From an uncultured Pelagibacteraceae bacterium (GTDB taxonomy: Bacteria; Pseudomonadota; Alphaproteobacteria; Pelagibacterales; Pelagibacteraceae): a DNA stretch of 56,390 nt. The number at the start of each line of letters is the position of its first letter. Position 1 is the stretch's first letter. The DNA is taken from the NCBI GenBank assembly GCA_902524955.1, contig CABZEY010000002.1:1-56390 (forward strand). Reading direction: 5' to 3'. The notes beneath the pieces were generated by a model. The model did no database searches. It saw nothing but the letters and a program-made list of their open reading frames with translations, and had not been told where the DNA came from. This document shows, one piece after another, positions 10,391-18,677 of the stretch. The translations under genes were made by a program, and so were the position numbers.

Positions 10391-10701
10391 ATTGAAAACG
10401 ATATTCCACATCCGCAAGAAGCTTTTGCGTCTGGATTATTAATTCTAAATGATTTGCTCATTAAATTCTCCTCATAGTCTAATTTTGAATTTTTAATGAA
10501 TTCATGACTTATTTTGTCGATTAAAACTTCACCAATCATTATATCGTCAGTATTTGATTTACTATCAATTGAAAAACTGTATTTAAAGCCAGAGCAACCG
10601 CCACCAGTTACAGAAACTCGAAAAAAAGAACCTTTTGGTTCATTGTGAAGAAGTTTTGCTATTTGTTTTTTTGCATTTTCTGTTATTTGAAGTGTGTTCA
10701 T
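10387..10701 (-). CDS. erpA: Iron-sulfur cluster insertion protein (HesB/IscA/ErpA family)
   Basis: A 104-residue A-type Fe-S carrier with the three invariant cysteines: C36 in TGGGCSGFKYSF and C96/C98 in SCGCGISF at the C-terminus. It delivers clusters to apoproteins; IlvD is a candidate client in this window, although that pairing is inference. ErpA is preferred to IscA because the gene stands alone before xthA as in other alphaproteobacteria, not in an isc operon. The ATG is only 14 bp from the divergent dgt ATG, so its promoter must lie inside dgt coding sequence. Confidence 0.9.
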   Translation of the reverse strand: MNTLQITENAKKQIAKLLHNEPKGSFFRVSVTGGGCSGFKYSFSIDSKSNTDDIMIGEVLIDKISHEFIKNSKLDYEENLMSKSFRINNPDAKASCGCGISFSI

Positions 10702-10715
10702 AACTTAAAATTTTA

Positions 10716-11825
10716 ATGGATATTAATAATAAATACTCCAATTTAGCATCATTTGCATCAAAAGATGATAATTTTTTGGGTAGAAAATACCCATACACTT
10801 TAAGCAAATATAGAGGAGAATTTCAGAGAGATAGAGATCGAGTTATCCATTGCAATTCATTTAGGAGGTTAAAATTTAAAACCCAGGTATTTGTATATTA
10901 CGAAGGAGATCATTTCAGAACAAGATTAACTCATTCCTTAGAAGTTTCTCAAATAGCGAGATCGGTAGCAAGAGTTTTAGATTTAAATGAAGATCTTTGT
11001 GAGGTTCTAAGTTTAGCTCATGATCTTGGTCATACACCATTTGGACATGCAGGAGAAATAGCTCTTTCAAGTTGTCTAGGTAATGATTGTTTTGATCATA
11101 ATATACAATCATTACGAATATTAATTTTACTGGAAGATAGTTACAAAAATCAAAAAGGTTTAAATCTTTCGTTAAACTGTATAGACGGTCTTCTAAAGCA
11201 TAATGGCCCAATTAAAAATTTAAATATCATTAAAAACCAATTACCTGAAATTTTAGATTATAAAATTAATATTAAAAACTCTGGGAGCCTTGAGGCTCAA
11301 ATCAGTTCACTTTCAGATGATATCGCATACAATTGTCATGATATTGACGATGGTTTAAGAGCTGGTTTGTTTGATATAAAGGATTTACTTGAACTAAAAT
11401 ATTTGAATAAAATTTTCAAAAATGATCCAAAAATTAATAAAAATGAGGTAGTTAGAAAACTTCTAAATATACTGGTGACTGATTTAATTGAAAATTCAAA
11501 AAATGAAATCAATTTAGCTAATATAAAAAATATAGATGATGTTTATAAAAAAAAAATTAATATTATTAATTTTTCTGATAATGTTAATATTGGGTTAAAT
11601 GAAATAAGAAATTTTTTAAAGATTAAAATGTATAATCATCACAGTATTAAAAAATGGAATATAAACTCTGAAAAAATTATATATCGTCTTTATGAATATT
11701 TTAAAAAAAATATAAAAAAAATTCCAAATTTTAACAAAAAATATAATGAGAACAGAAATATTGCTGATTACATATCAGGTATGACAGATAAGTTTGCTTT
11801 GAATGTATATAATTCTATAAAATAA
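10716..11825 (+). CDS. dgt: Deoxyguanosinetriphosphate triphosphohydrolase-like protein
   Basis: A 369-residue HD-domain dNTP triphosphohydrolase that cleaves dNTPs to deoxynucleosides and triphosphate. Metal ligands are visible as H73 in RTRLTHSLEVSQIARS, H102-D103 in LAHDLGHTPFGHAGE, and a later Asp in ISSLSDDIAYNCHDIDD. GEFQRDRDRVIHCNSFRRL is the conserved N-terminal block. Length suits the shorter type-2 dGTPase-like subfamily. It opens the long operon dgt-argS-(84 aa)-nagZ-scpA-scpB-tatABC-serS, and argS follows after 1 bp. The divergent erpA start is 14 bp away. Confidence 0.94.
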   Translation: MDINNKYSNLASFASKDDNFLGRKYPYTLSKYRGEFQRDRDRVIHCNSFRRLKFKTQVFVYYEGDHFRTRLTHSLEVSQIARSVARVLDLNEDLCEVLSLAHDLGHTPFGHAGEIALSSCLGNDCFDHNIQSLRILILLEDSYKNQKGLNLSLNCIDGLLKHNGPIKNLNIIKNQLPEILDYKINIKNSGSLEAQISSLSDDIAYNCHDIDDGLRAGLFDIKDLLELKYLNKIFKNDPKINKNEVVRKLLNILVTDLIENSKNEINLANIKNIDDVYKKKINIINFSDNVNIGLNEIRNFLKIKMYNHHSIKKWNINSEKIIYRLYEYFKKNIKKIPNFNKKYNENRNIADYISGMTDKFALNVYNSIK

Positions 11826-11826
11826 T

Positions 11827-13530
11827 ATGAATATATTTGAGCACTATAAAGATATTTTTATTGAGTCGATCAATATTAAAAATATTGATAAAAAAATAAA
11901 AAATAAAATAGCAGTTGAAATACCTAAACAAAAAATTTTTGGAGATATATCATTTAATGCCCCTTTAATTTTAGGATCCTTTTTGAAAAAATCACCCTTA
12001 GTATTAGCTGAGGATTTTAAAAAAAATATAATAAATAATAATAATGACTTTGAAAAAATTGAAGTTGTTAAACCAGGCTTTATTAATTTTACTTTCAAAA
12101 AATCAATTTTATTAAAATTATTAAGTAAAATTCAAAATAATTTTGGAAAGTCAAATAATATTATTAAAAAAAAAATTAATATTGAATTCGTTTCAGCAAA
12201 TCCTACAGGGCCACTTCATATTGGGCACTGTCGAGGTGCAATATTTGGTGATATATTATGTAATTTTCTTAAGTATTACGGTCATAGTGTTACTAAAGAA
12301 TATTATATTAATGATTATGGTAACCAAATTAACATATTTTTAAAATCTATTTATTTTAGAGCAATAGAAATATTAAAAAAAAATAAATTTCCAGATGACC
12401 AGGGACTTTATCCAGGAGAGTACATAATTGATATTGCAAACGAGATATTGAGAACGATAGATGTCGGAAAATATGATAATTTTAAAGATGTCAAATCTAC
12501 TTTGGCTCCAGTAGCAATAAAATTATCAATGGCTATTATTAAAAATGATCTAGAAATTATGGGTATAAAACATGATATATTCATTTCAGAAAGTGATATT
12601 GTTAAAGATAATATCTTATCCAAATCTATTGAAATATTAAAACAAGAAGGGGCTATAACAAAAGGAGTTTTGCCTAAGCCAAAGGGTGATACTGGAGATT
12701 GGGAGCCAAGAGAGCAATTATTATTTAAGTCGACAAATTATGGTGATGATGTTGATAGAGCTCTGCAAAAATCTGACAATACATGGACTTATTTTGCAAA
12801 CGATATTGCTTATCATTACCATAAATTAAAGAGAGGTTATGATTATTATATTAATATACTGGGCGCTGATCATAGCGGCTATATAAAAAGACTTTCTTCA
12901 GCAGTAAAAGCTTTGAATAAAAATGCAAACTTTGAAATTAAAATCAGCCAAATTGTAAAATTATACAAATCTGGCAAGCCATATAGAATGTCTAAAAGAG
13001 CTGGTGATTTTATTTTAGCAAAAGATTTAATAGATGCTGTTGGCAAAGATGCTGCCAGATTTATGATGGTTTATAGAAGTTCACAATCCCCTCTAGATTT
13101 TGATTTCGATGTTGTTAATGATAAATCAAAGGAAAATCCTATATTTTATGTTCAGTATGCATGTGCTAGATTAAATTCATTATTTCAAAAATCAAAATTT
13201 AATATTGATAAAGAAATAAAAGATGCAAATCTTCAATTATTAAATAGTTCACAAGAAATCAATTTAATAAAAAAAATTTTACAATGGCCTAAAATTGTAA
13301 ATTTGTGCAATTCAAATTTTGAGGTTCATTATATTCCTTTTTATCTTTACGAATTATCATCTGAATTTCACTCTTTTTGGAATCTGGGAAAAGAAAATGA
13401 TGATTTTAAAATTATTGAGCATTCAAACGAAAATTTGTCAAAATCCAGGTTATTTTTACTCCAAAAACTATATATAGTTTTAAAGACTGGTTTAAATATT
13501 CTTGATGTTGACATACCAAAAAAAATGTAA
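11827..13530 (+). CDS. argS: Arginyl-tRNA synthetase
   Basis: A 567-residue class I synthetase. The N-terminal Add-1 domain covers about residues 1-90, the HIGH motif is HIGH at 131-134 in ANPTGPLHIGHCRGA, and the KMSKS counterpart is MSKR at 388-391 in KPYRMSKRAGDFI. The C-terminal DALR anticodon-binding domain includes VQYACARLNSL and a run to the end. An unusually short, lysine-rich sequence relative to mesophile ArgS does not remove any motif. It lies 1 bp after dgt, and its TAA overlaps the ATG of the next small gene (TAATG at 13528-13532). Confidence 0.97.
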   Translation: MNIFEHYKDIFIESINIKNIDKKIKNKIAVEIPKQKIFGDISFNAPLILGSFLKKSPLVLAEDFKKNIINNNNDFEKIEVVKPGFINFTFKKSILLKLLSKIQNNFGKSNNIIKKKINIEFVSANPTGPLHIGHCRGAIFGDILCNFLKYYGHSVTKEYYINDYGNQINIFLKSIYFRAIEILKKNKFPDDQGLYPGEYIIDIANEILRTIDVGKYDNFKDVKSTLAPVAIKLSMAIIKNDLEIMGIKHDIFISESDIVKDNILSKSIEILKQEGAITKGVLPKPKGDTGDWEPREQLLFKSTNYGDDVDRALQKSDNTWTYFANDIAYHYHKLKRGYDYYINILGADHSGYIKRLSSAVKALNKNANFEIKISQIVKLYKSGKPYRMSKRAGDFILAKDLIDAVGKDAARFMMVYRSSQSPLDFDFDVVNDKSKENPIFYVQYACARLNSLFQKSKFNIDKEIKDANLQLLNSSQEINLIKKILQWPKIVNLCNSNFEVHYIPFYLYELSSEFHSFWNLGKENDDFKIIEHSNENLSKSRLFLLQKLYIVLKTGLNILDVDIPKKM

Positions 13531-13784
13531 TGAATTACTTTAAAATACTTTGTTATGTACTTTTTATATGTTTTTCATATTTGATAATAAATAATTATTT
13601 TTCGGATGAATTTTTAAATAAAAAAAAATTAGCAAGAGAAAATTACATCTCTTTTTTAGAGAGTGAAATTGAGAAAATTAGTATAATCAAAAGTCAAAAG
13701 AATTTTAAAAAATTTAAAGATAATTCTAAATATTTTAAAATTGATCAGGAGAAGGAATTTTGGAATCTTCTAAGGACAAAATAA
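13530..13784 (+). CDS. Small single-pass membrane protein in the SPOR-gene slot
   Basis: I do not recognise this 84-residue protein. It has one hydrophobic segment at about residues 5-22 (CYVLFICFSYLIIN) followed by about 60 charged, Lys/Glu/Phe-rich residues that probably sit on the periplasmic side or form a short coiled coil (ENYISFLESEIEKISIIKSQ). In many alphaproteobacteria the gene between argS and nagZ encodes a SPOR-domain membrane protein that binds denuded septal peptidoglycan. The anchor is kept here but no SPOR domain is visible. It is coupled to argS by TAATG and its last 25 bp overlap nagZ. A reduced remnant of the SPOR protein is my inference. Confidence 0.75.
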   Translation: MNYFKILCYVLFICFSYLIINNYFSDEFLNKKKLARENYISFLESEIEKISIIKSQKNFKKFKDNSKYFKIDQEKEFWNLLRTK

Positions 13785-14680
13785 TACCAGCTATATTTGG
13801 TTTGAAAGGCTATTCCCTTACTAAAAAGGAAATTAATTTCATCAAAAATAATATGATATTTGGGTTTATTATATTTAAAAGAAATATTTTAAATTTTTCA
13901 CAATTACGCATTTTAATTAACCATTTAAAAAAATTGTCATTAAATAATCCTATAATAATGATAGATCATGAAGGGGGTAGGGTAAATAGATTTTCAAATT
14001 TATTTTCTCAACGAAGTCTCTCGGCAAAATATTTTGGAGAATTATATTGTAAAGATAAAAAAAAATTCTTCAAAATTGCAAGATTTTTTGTAAATTTTAA
14101 TAGTAGAATTTTCAATTTTTTAGGAATCAATACTGTTGCATACCCTGTTTTAGATTTAAAATATAAAAAAACCCATCATGTAATAGGCGATAGATCTTTT
14201 TCAAACGATCCAAATATAGTTAAAAAAATTTCCAAAGTATTTATAAAAGAATACCAGGAAAGAGGTATAAATTGTATATCAAAACATGTGCCCGGCCATG
14301 GTCTATCAGTAGTGGATAGTCATTACGACCTTCCTGTAGTTAAAGAAACTTATAATTATCTAACAAAAAATGATTTTTCATGTTTTAAAAACATTAAATC
14401 TAAATTTATGATGACTGCTCATATCAATTTCTCATCAATAGATAAAAAAATAGCTACATATTCAAAAAAAATAAACTTCATTATTAAAAATAAACTTAAT
14501 TTTAAAGGAATGATTATGACAGACGATATTTGTATGAAGGCACTTAAAGAAAATTTAGTTAATCGAACCCTGCAACCATTAATTGCAGGTTATGATATTA
14601 TTTTGCATTGTAACGGTAATATTAATGAAATGGAAAAAATAGTAAGTATTATTAAAAAATGGAAGAATCAAAAAAAATAA
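13760..14680 (+). CDS. nagZ: Beta-N-acetylhexosaminidase (NagZ, GH3)
   Basis: A 306-residue cytoplasmic GH3 glycosidase that removes GlcNAc from anhydro-muropeptides in cell-wall recycling. Seen are DHEGGRVNRF at residues 69-78 (usually DQEGGRV), the flexible His loop KHVPGHGLSVVDSHYDLP near 174, and MTDDICMKAL near 252-261 containing the Asp nucleophile. The start is TTG at 13760, supported by AGGAG at 13747-13751 eight bases upstream; no ATG is close. It overlaps the preceding small gene by 25 bp and scpA by 22 bp. GH3 NagZ is short-form as usual. The substrates fit the murein-cleaving mltB and dacA products encoded downstream. Confidence 0.93.
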   Translation: MESSKDKIIPAIFGLKGYSLTKKEINFIKNNMIFGFIIFKRNILNFSQLRILINHLKKLSLNNPIIMIDHEGGRVNRFSNLFSQRSLSAKYFGELYCKDKKKFFKIARFFVNFNSRIFNFLGINTVAYPVLDLKYKKTHHVIGDRSFSNDPNIVKKISKVFIKEYQERGINCISKHVPGHGLSVVDSHYDLPVVKETYNYLTKNDFSCFKNIKSKFMMTAHINFSSIDKKIATYSKKINFIIKNKLNFKGMIMTDDICMKALKENLVNRTLQPLIAGYDIILHCNGNINEMEKIVSIIKKWKNQKK

Positions 14681-15432
14681 ACTCTCAAAATAAAGAAAAT
14701 TTTACAGATGAAAAAGTTCTTGAGTTAAATATAGATAATTATGAAGGCCCGTTAGATTTATTGTTGGATTTGGCAAAAACTCAAAAAGTTGATTTAATGC
14801 AAATATCCATCGTTCAACTTGCTGATCAATACATTTTTTTTGTCGAAAGAATCAAGAAGAACTTAGAAATAGCTGCAGATTTTTTAGTTATGGCATCATG
14901 GTTGGCATATTTAAAATCAAGATTGCTACTGCCAGAAGATTTTGATGATGATTTCTCTGCTACAAAAATGGCAGAAAAATTAAAATTACAATTGAGAAAG
15001 CTTGAAATGATAAGATTGTTGTCAGACCAATTGATGACTAAAAAACAAATGGGTGTTGATATTTTTTTTAGAGGAATAAAAGAGGGAATTAAAAAAAAAA
15101 ATACACCCAAGTATTCCTTGTCTTTATATGAATTAATCAAGTCTTATGCAGATTTTAAAAAAAGACAGAATTTTTCGACAATTGAAATTAAAAGGCTAAA
15201 AACTTACACCATGGAAGAAGCTATTAAAAAAATTACTTCAATGTTTGAGAAATTAAAAGATTGGTGCGATATTATGGATTTAATACCACAAACATTTAAA
15301 ATAAAAAAAAAACTTAGAAGAACTGGTTATGCTGGTTCTTTTGTAGCTGGTCTAGAATTAGTAAAGGAAGGTGATTTATTAATTAAACAAAAAAAATTGT
15401 TTGATAAAATATATCTTAAAATAAAAAAATGA
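14659..15432 (+). CDS. scpA: Segregation and condensation protein A
   Basis: A 257-residue kleisin that bridges the SMC dimer and recruits ScpB for chromosome condensation and segregation. The typical N-terminal block is NYEGPLDLLLDLAKTQKVDL (residues about 24-43), followed by FLVMASWLAYLKSRLLLP. The C-terminal winged helix is short and ends in a Lys-rich tail. ATG at 14659 lies inside nagZ (22 bp overlap), and the TGA overlaps the scpB ATG in ATGA. Confidence 0.95.
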   Translation: MEESKKINSQNKENFTDEKVLELNIDNYEGPLDLLLDLAKTQKVDLMQISIVQLADQYIFFVERIKKNLEIAADFLVMASWLAYLKSRLLLPEDFDDDFSATKMAEKLKLQLRKLEMIRLLSDQLMTKKQMGVDIFFRGIKEGIKKKNTPKYSLSLYELIKSYADFKKRQNFSTIEIKRLKTYTMEEAIKKITSMFEKLKDWCDIMDLIPQTFKIKKKLRRTGYAGSFVAGLELVKEGDLLIKQKKLFDKIYLKIKK

Positions 15433-16070
15433 AAAAAAAAGATAAAAATCTTGTTGAAGCTTTATTGTTTGCAGCCAGTGAACCTTTAGATGTTTCAACC
15501 ATTAAGTCTAAACTAAAAACTGGAACGGATGTTTTAAAAATTCTTTATGAATTGCAAAAAGACTATTCAGATAGAGGTGTAAATTTAGTCCAGTTGGCAG
15601 ATAAGTGGTCTTTCAGAACTGCAGATGATTTATCGAGTAAATTAAAAAAAGAAATTATAATTCAGAAAAAGTTATCAAAAGCTGCAATTGAGACATTGGC
15701 TATAATTGCTTATCACCAACCTGTGACGAGGTCTGAAATAGAAGAAATAAGGGGTGTATCTTTTAGTACAGGTACTTTAGAAATATTATTTGAACTGGCA
15801 TGGGTAAAGCCAAATGGTAGAAAAGAAATTCCAGGAAAGCCATTGTTGTATGTTACAACAGATAAATTTTTAAACCATTTCAATATCAATAGCTTAAATG
15901 ATCTACCTAATGCTGATGAGCTTTTAGCTGCAGGATTGATTGATAGTAGAGTTGATAGCTCTATTTTTGGTACTTCAAAATTCATTGAAACTGAAAAAAA
16001 TGATAAAAACGAGAATATTTATTCAAACATAGACGATATGATTTCTGATACCCTAAATGAGGATAAATAA
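15429..16070 (+). CDS. scpB: Segregation and condensation protein B
   Basis: A 213-residue partner of ScpA with two winged-helix domains. Family signatures are LVEALLFAASEPLDVSTI at the N-terminus and KAAIETLAIIAYHQPVTRSE with EEIRGVSF in the middle, then GRKEIPGKPLLYVTTDKFL. The roughly 40 residues after LLAAGLID are acidic and low in complexity. It starts inside scpA (ATGA). A 39-bp gap containing a 22-bp AT-only inverted repeat separates it from tatA. Confidence 0.95.
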   Translation: MKKKDKNLVEALLFAASEPLDVSTIKSKLKTGTDVLKILYELQKDYSDRGVNLVQLADKWSFRTADDLSSKLKKEIIIQKKLSKAAIETLAIIAYHQPVTRSEIEEIRGVSFSTGTLEILFELAWVKPNGRKEIPGKPLLYVTTDKFLNHFNINSLNDLPNADELLAAGLIDSRVDSSIFGTSKFIETEKNDKNENIYSNIDDMISDTLNEDK

Positions 16071-16077
16071 CCTCTTG

Positions 16078-16099
16078 TATTTAAATTTTAATTTAAATA
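16078..16099. repeat. AT-only inverted repeat between scpB and tatA
   Basis: TATTTAAATT at 16078-16087 and AATTTAAATA at 16090-16099 are exact reverse complements around a TT centre. RNA could form an 8-bp A-U stem with a six-base loop. No T-run follows. It is the only sizeable gap inside the scp-tat stretch, so it could be a weak attenuator or protein site, or simply AT-rich chance. Confidence 0.4.
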
Positions 16100-16109
16100 T
16101 AATTGAGAT

Positions 16110-16298
16110 ATGCAGATAGGATTTTGGCAAATTGCAATCGTAATTGCTTTAGTAGTTTTGCTCTTTGGAAGAGGCAAGATCTCAGAGCTGATGGGTGACG
16201 TTGCTAAAGGAATTAAAAGTTTTAAAAAGGGTTTGAATGATGACCCTAGTAATAACAAATCAATTTCGGATAACGATAACAATAAATCAGAAAGTTAA
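16110..16298 (+). CDS. tatA: Sec-independent protein translocase TatA
   Basis: A 62-residue subunit with one short N-terminal transmembrane helix ([16 protein letters not shown], residues about 5-20), the [10 protein letters not shown] hinge, an amphipathic helix ([16 protein letters not shown]) and a polar, low-complexity tail of Asn, Ser and Asp. It forms the pore-like oligomer that moves folded twin-arginine substrates across the inner membrane. It is followed by tatB after 3 bp and tatC, so the whole translocase is encoded here. A candidate substrate, the M48 lipoprotein at 29330, lies in the same window. Confidence 0.94.
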   Translation: MQIGFWQIAIVIALVVLLFGRGKISELMGDVAKGIKSFKKGLNDDPSNNKSISDNDNNKSES

Positions 16299-16301
16299 TC
16301 A

Positions 16302-16514
16302 ATGCCTCAGATAGGATGGTCTGAGTTATTAGTAATTGTCATTTTGGCCGTGTTAATCATAGGTCCAAAAGATATGCCTGTAGTGTTAAAAAAAATTGCA
16401 AGTTCGGTAAAAAAAATCAAATCTTATATATCAAATATTCAAGATGATATTGAGCATTCTGTAGATGTTGATACTGAAACTGACAAGAGTAATAAAAACA
16501 AAAAAAACCTCTAA
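16302..16514 (+). CDS. tatB: Sec-independent protein translocase TatB
   Basis: A 70-residue TatA/B-family protein with a TatB-like N-terminus (MPQIGWSELLVIVILAVLII, then GPKDMPVVLKKI). The GPKD-x-P turn and its place between tatA and tatC favour TatB, the receptor component that acts with TatC. It is much shorter than E. coli TatB (171 residues), with only about 45 residues after the membrane helix, as expected for streamlined genomes. It abuts tatC with no gap. Confidence 0.9.
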   Translation: MPQIGWSELLVIVILAVLIIGPKDMPVVLKKIASSVKKIKSYISNIQDDIEHSVDVDTETDKSNKNKKNL

Positions 16515-17258
16515 ATGACGGAGCAAAAAACAACTGTCAGTGAACATCTCATAGAATTACGAAGCCGGCTTATTAAATCAATTATATTTTTATTTCTTAC
16601 ATTTATTATTTGTTATATTTTTTCTGATAAAATTTATAATTTTCTAGTTGACCCATATGCCCAAGCTGTAAAAGACGATGGCAATAATAGAAGATTAATA
16701 TTTACTGCTCTACACGAAACATTTTTGACATACCTAAAACTTGCTTTTTTTTCTGCATTCTTTTTTTCTTGTCCATTAATATTAATTCAGATTTGGAAAT
16801 TTATAGCTCCAGGTTTATATAAAGATGAAAAACTAGCTTTATTTCCTTTTTTAGTTGCAACTCCAATTCTTTTTTTATTAGGTGGAATGTTAGTTTATTA
16901 TTTAATAATGCCTATAGCTATAAAGTTTTTTTTGTCTTTTGAGTCAGTGTCTGTTAACGGTTCATTGCCAATACAACTTGAGGCCAAAGTAAATGAATAT
17001 TTATCTTTAGTTATGCGTTTAATATTAGCATTTGGAATAAGTTTTCAATTACCTGTTTTTTTAACTTTATTAGCAAAGGTAGGATTTATTACATCTGAAT
17101 ATTTGAAAACTAGACGAAAATATGTAGTTATAATAATATTTAGTATGGCGGCTTTATTAACCCCCCCAGACCCAATAACACAAATTGGACTAGCCCTCCC
17201 ACTATTACTTTTGTATGAAATATCTATCTATACGGTTAAATTAGTTGAGAAAAAATAA
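16515..17258 (+). CDS. tatC: Sec-independent protein translocase TatC
   Basis: A 247-residue polytopic inner-membrane protein with six predicted helices; it binds the twin-arginine signal peptide with TatB. The N-terminal EHLIELRSRLIKS, the periplasmic-loop region LHETFLTYLKLAFFSAFFF, IAPGLYKDEK and the late RRKYVVIIIFSMAALLTPPDP are characteristic. Its TAA overlaps the serS ATG in TAATG (17256-17260). Confidence 0.96.
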   Translation: MTEQKTTVSEHLIELRSRLIKSIIFLFLTFIICYIFSDKIYNFLVDPYAQAVKDDGNNRRLIFTALHETFLTYLKLAFFSAFFFSCPLILIQIWKFIAPGLYKDEKLALFPFLVATPILFLLGGMLVYYLIMPIAIKFFLSFESVSVNGSLPIQLEAKVNEYLSLVMRLILAFGISFQLPVFLTLLAKVGFITSEYLKTRRKYVVIIIFSMAALLTPPDPITQIGLALPLLLLYEISIYTVKLVEKK

Positions 17259-18526
17259 TGTTAAATATTAAAGAAATAAGAACTAATACTAATTATATAA
17301 TCGAGAGTTTAAAAAAAAGGAACTTTGATAATCCAGAAAAAATTATAAATCAAATTTTAAAAATTGACAAAAACTATCGAGAAGATTTAGAAAAAAAAGA
17401 AAAATTATTAGGTGAACGAAATTTAATTTCTAAAGAACTCGCAAATTTTAAAAATAATAAAAAAAAATTTAATGAACTTAGTACAAAAGTTTCTTCATTG
17501 AAAAATGAAATAACAAAATTAGAAAATCAAACAAATGAAAAGCTAAAATTGTTGAATAATCAATTAATGGTTTTGCCAAACACTCCTCATGAAGATGTAC
17601 CTATTGGTAAAGATGATACGTTTAATAAAGAAATAAAAAAATATGGAGAATGCAAATCTGATGGCAAAGTCCTTTCACATGAAATTATTGGAGAAAAAAT
17701 TGGACAACTTGATTTTGAGACAGCTGTAAAAATTTCTGGTTCTAGATTTGTAATTCTAAAAAAGAACATTGCAAAATTAGAACGTGCTCTCGTAAATTTT
17801 ATGATTGATACCCATATAAATGATAGCGGTTATACCGAGTACAGTGTACCGGTAATTGTAAATGAAAACACAATGTATGGTACAGGTCAGTTACCAAAAT
17901 TCAAAGATGATCAGTTTCAACTGAATAATGATCAATGGCTTATTCCCACTGGTGAGGTAAGTTTAACTAATGTAGTTTCTAATTCTATTGTTGAGTACGA
18001 TAAACTACCATTGAGAATGGTCACTGCTACATCATGTTTTAGAGCTGAAGCTGGTGCCGCTGGAAAAGATACAAAAGGTATGATACGTCAGCATCAATTT
18101 ACTAAGGTTGAATTGGTTTCAATTATTCAACCAGAATTTAGGCTAAAAGAGTTAGATCGATTAGTCAATTGTGCTGAATTAATATTACAAAAACTAAATC
18201 TACCATATAGAGTTGTTTTACTCTCAAGCGGAGATATGGGTTTTAGTGCTGAAAAAACATATGATTTAGAAGTATGGTTACCGTCTCAAAAAAAGTACAG
18301 AGAGATTTCTAGCTGTTCTTCATGCGGTACATTTCAAGCAAATAGAATGAAAGCAAGGTATAAATCATTAGATAAAAAAAATAATTTATTAGCTACATTA
18401 AACGGTTCAGGTTTAGCAGTAGGTAGAACTATTGTTGCTATTTTAGAAAATTATCAAAGCAAAGATGGAAAAATTGCTGTTCCAGATGTTTTAAAAAAAT
18501 ACATGGATGGAATAAGTTATTTGTAG
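17258..18526 (+). CDS. serS: Seryl-tRNA synthetase
   Basis: A 422-residue class II synthetase. The N-terminal long antiparallel coiled coil that grips the tRNA-Ser variable arm spans about residues 30-100 and is Lys/Glu/Asn-rich. Catalytic motifs follow: LIPTGEVSLTNVV, motif 2 in CFRAEAGAAGKDTKGMIRQH then QFTKVELV, and motif 3 in NGSGLAVGRTIVAILENYQ. It closes the dgt-tatC operon. Its TAG (18524-18526) directly abuts the CCA end of an opposing tRNA-Ser gene, the very substrate of the enzyme. Confidence 0.97.
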   Translation: MLNIKEIRTNTNYIIESLKKRNFDNPEKIINQILKIDKNYREDLEKKEKLLGERNLISKELANFKNNKKKFNELSTKVSSLKNEITKLENQTNEKLKLLNNQLMVLPNTPHEDVPIGKDDTFNKEIKKYGECKSDGKVLSHEIIGEKIGQLDFETAVKISGSRFVILKKNIAKLERALVNFMIDTHINDSGYTEYSVPVIVNENTMYGTGQLPKFKDDQFQLNNDQWLIPTGEVSLTNVVSNSIVEYDKLPLRMVTATSCFRAEAGAAGKDTKGMIRQHQFTKVELVSIIQPEFRLKELDRLVNCAELILQKLNLPYRVVLLSSGDMGFSAEKTYDLEVWLPSQKKYREISSCSSCGTFQANRMKARYKSLDKKNNLLATLNGSGLAVGRTIVAILENYQSKDGKIAVPDVLKKYMDGISYL

Positions 18527-18616
18527 TGGCGGAGAGAGTGGGATTCGAACCCACGAATGAGTTGCCCCATTGCCGGTTTTCAAGACCGGTGCTTTCAACC
18601 GCTCAGCCATCTCTCC
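18527..18616 (-). tRNA. tRNA-Ser (TGA)
   Basis: The reverse complement is a 90-nt class II tRNA starting GGAGAGATGGCTGAG, with anticodon TGA at 18580-18582, a long variable arm (AATGGGGCAACTCATT) and encoded CCA at 18527-18529. It is convergent with serS with zero bases between them. Confidence 0.97.
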
Positions 18617-18677
18617 TGAAAAGCGGTTTATACGTTAACATAATCAAAAATACAACAAATGACTTCACTTTTTTGAT

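Noticed and set aside
10915-11211. 98-codon minus-strand frame inside dgt
   Set aside because: It lies opposite the conserved HD motifs of dgt and has no family pattern; a shadow of the AT-rich code.
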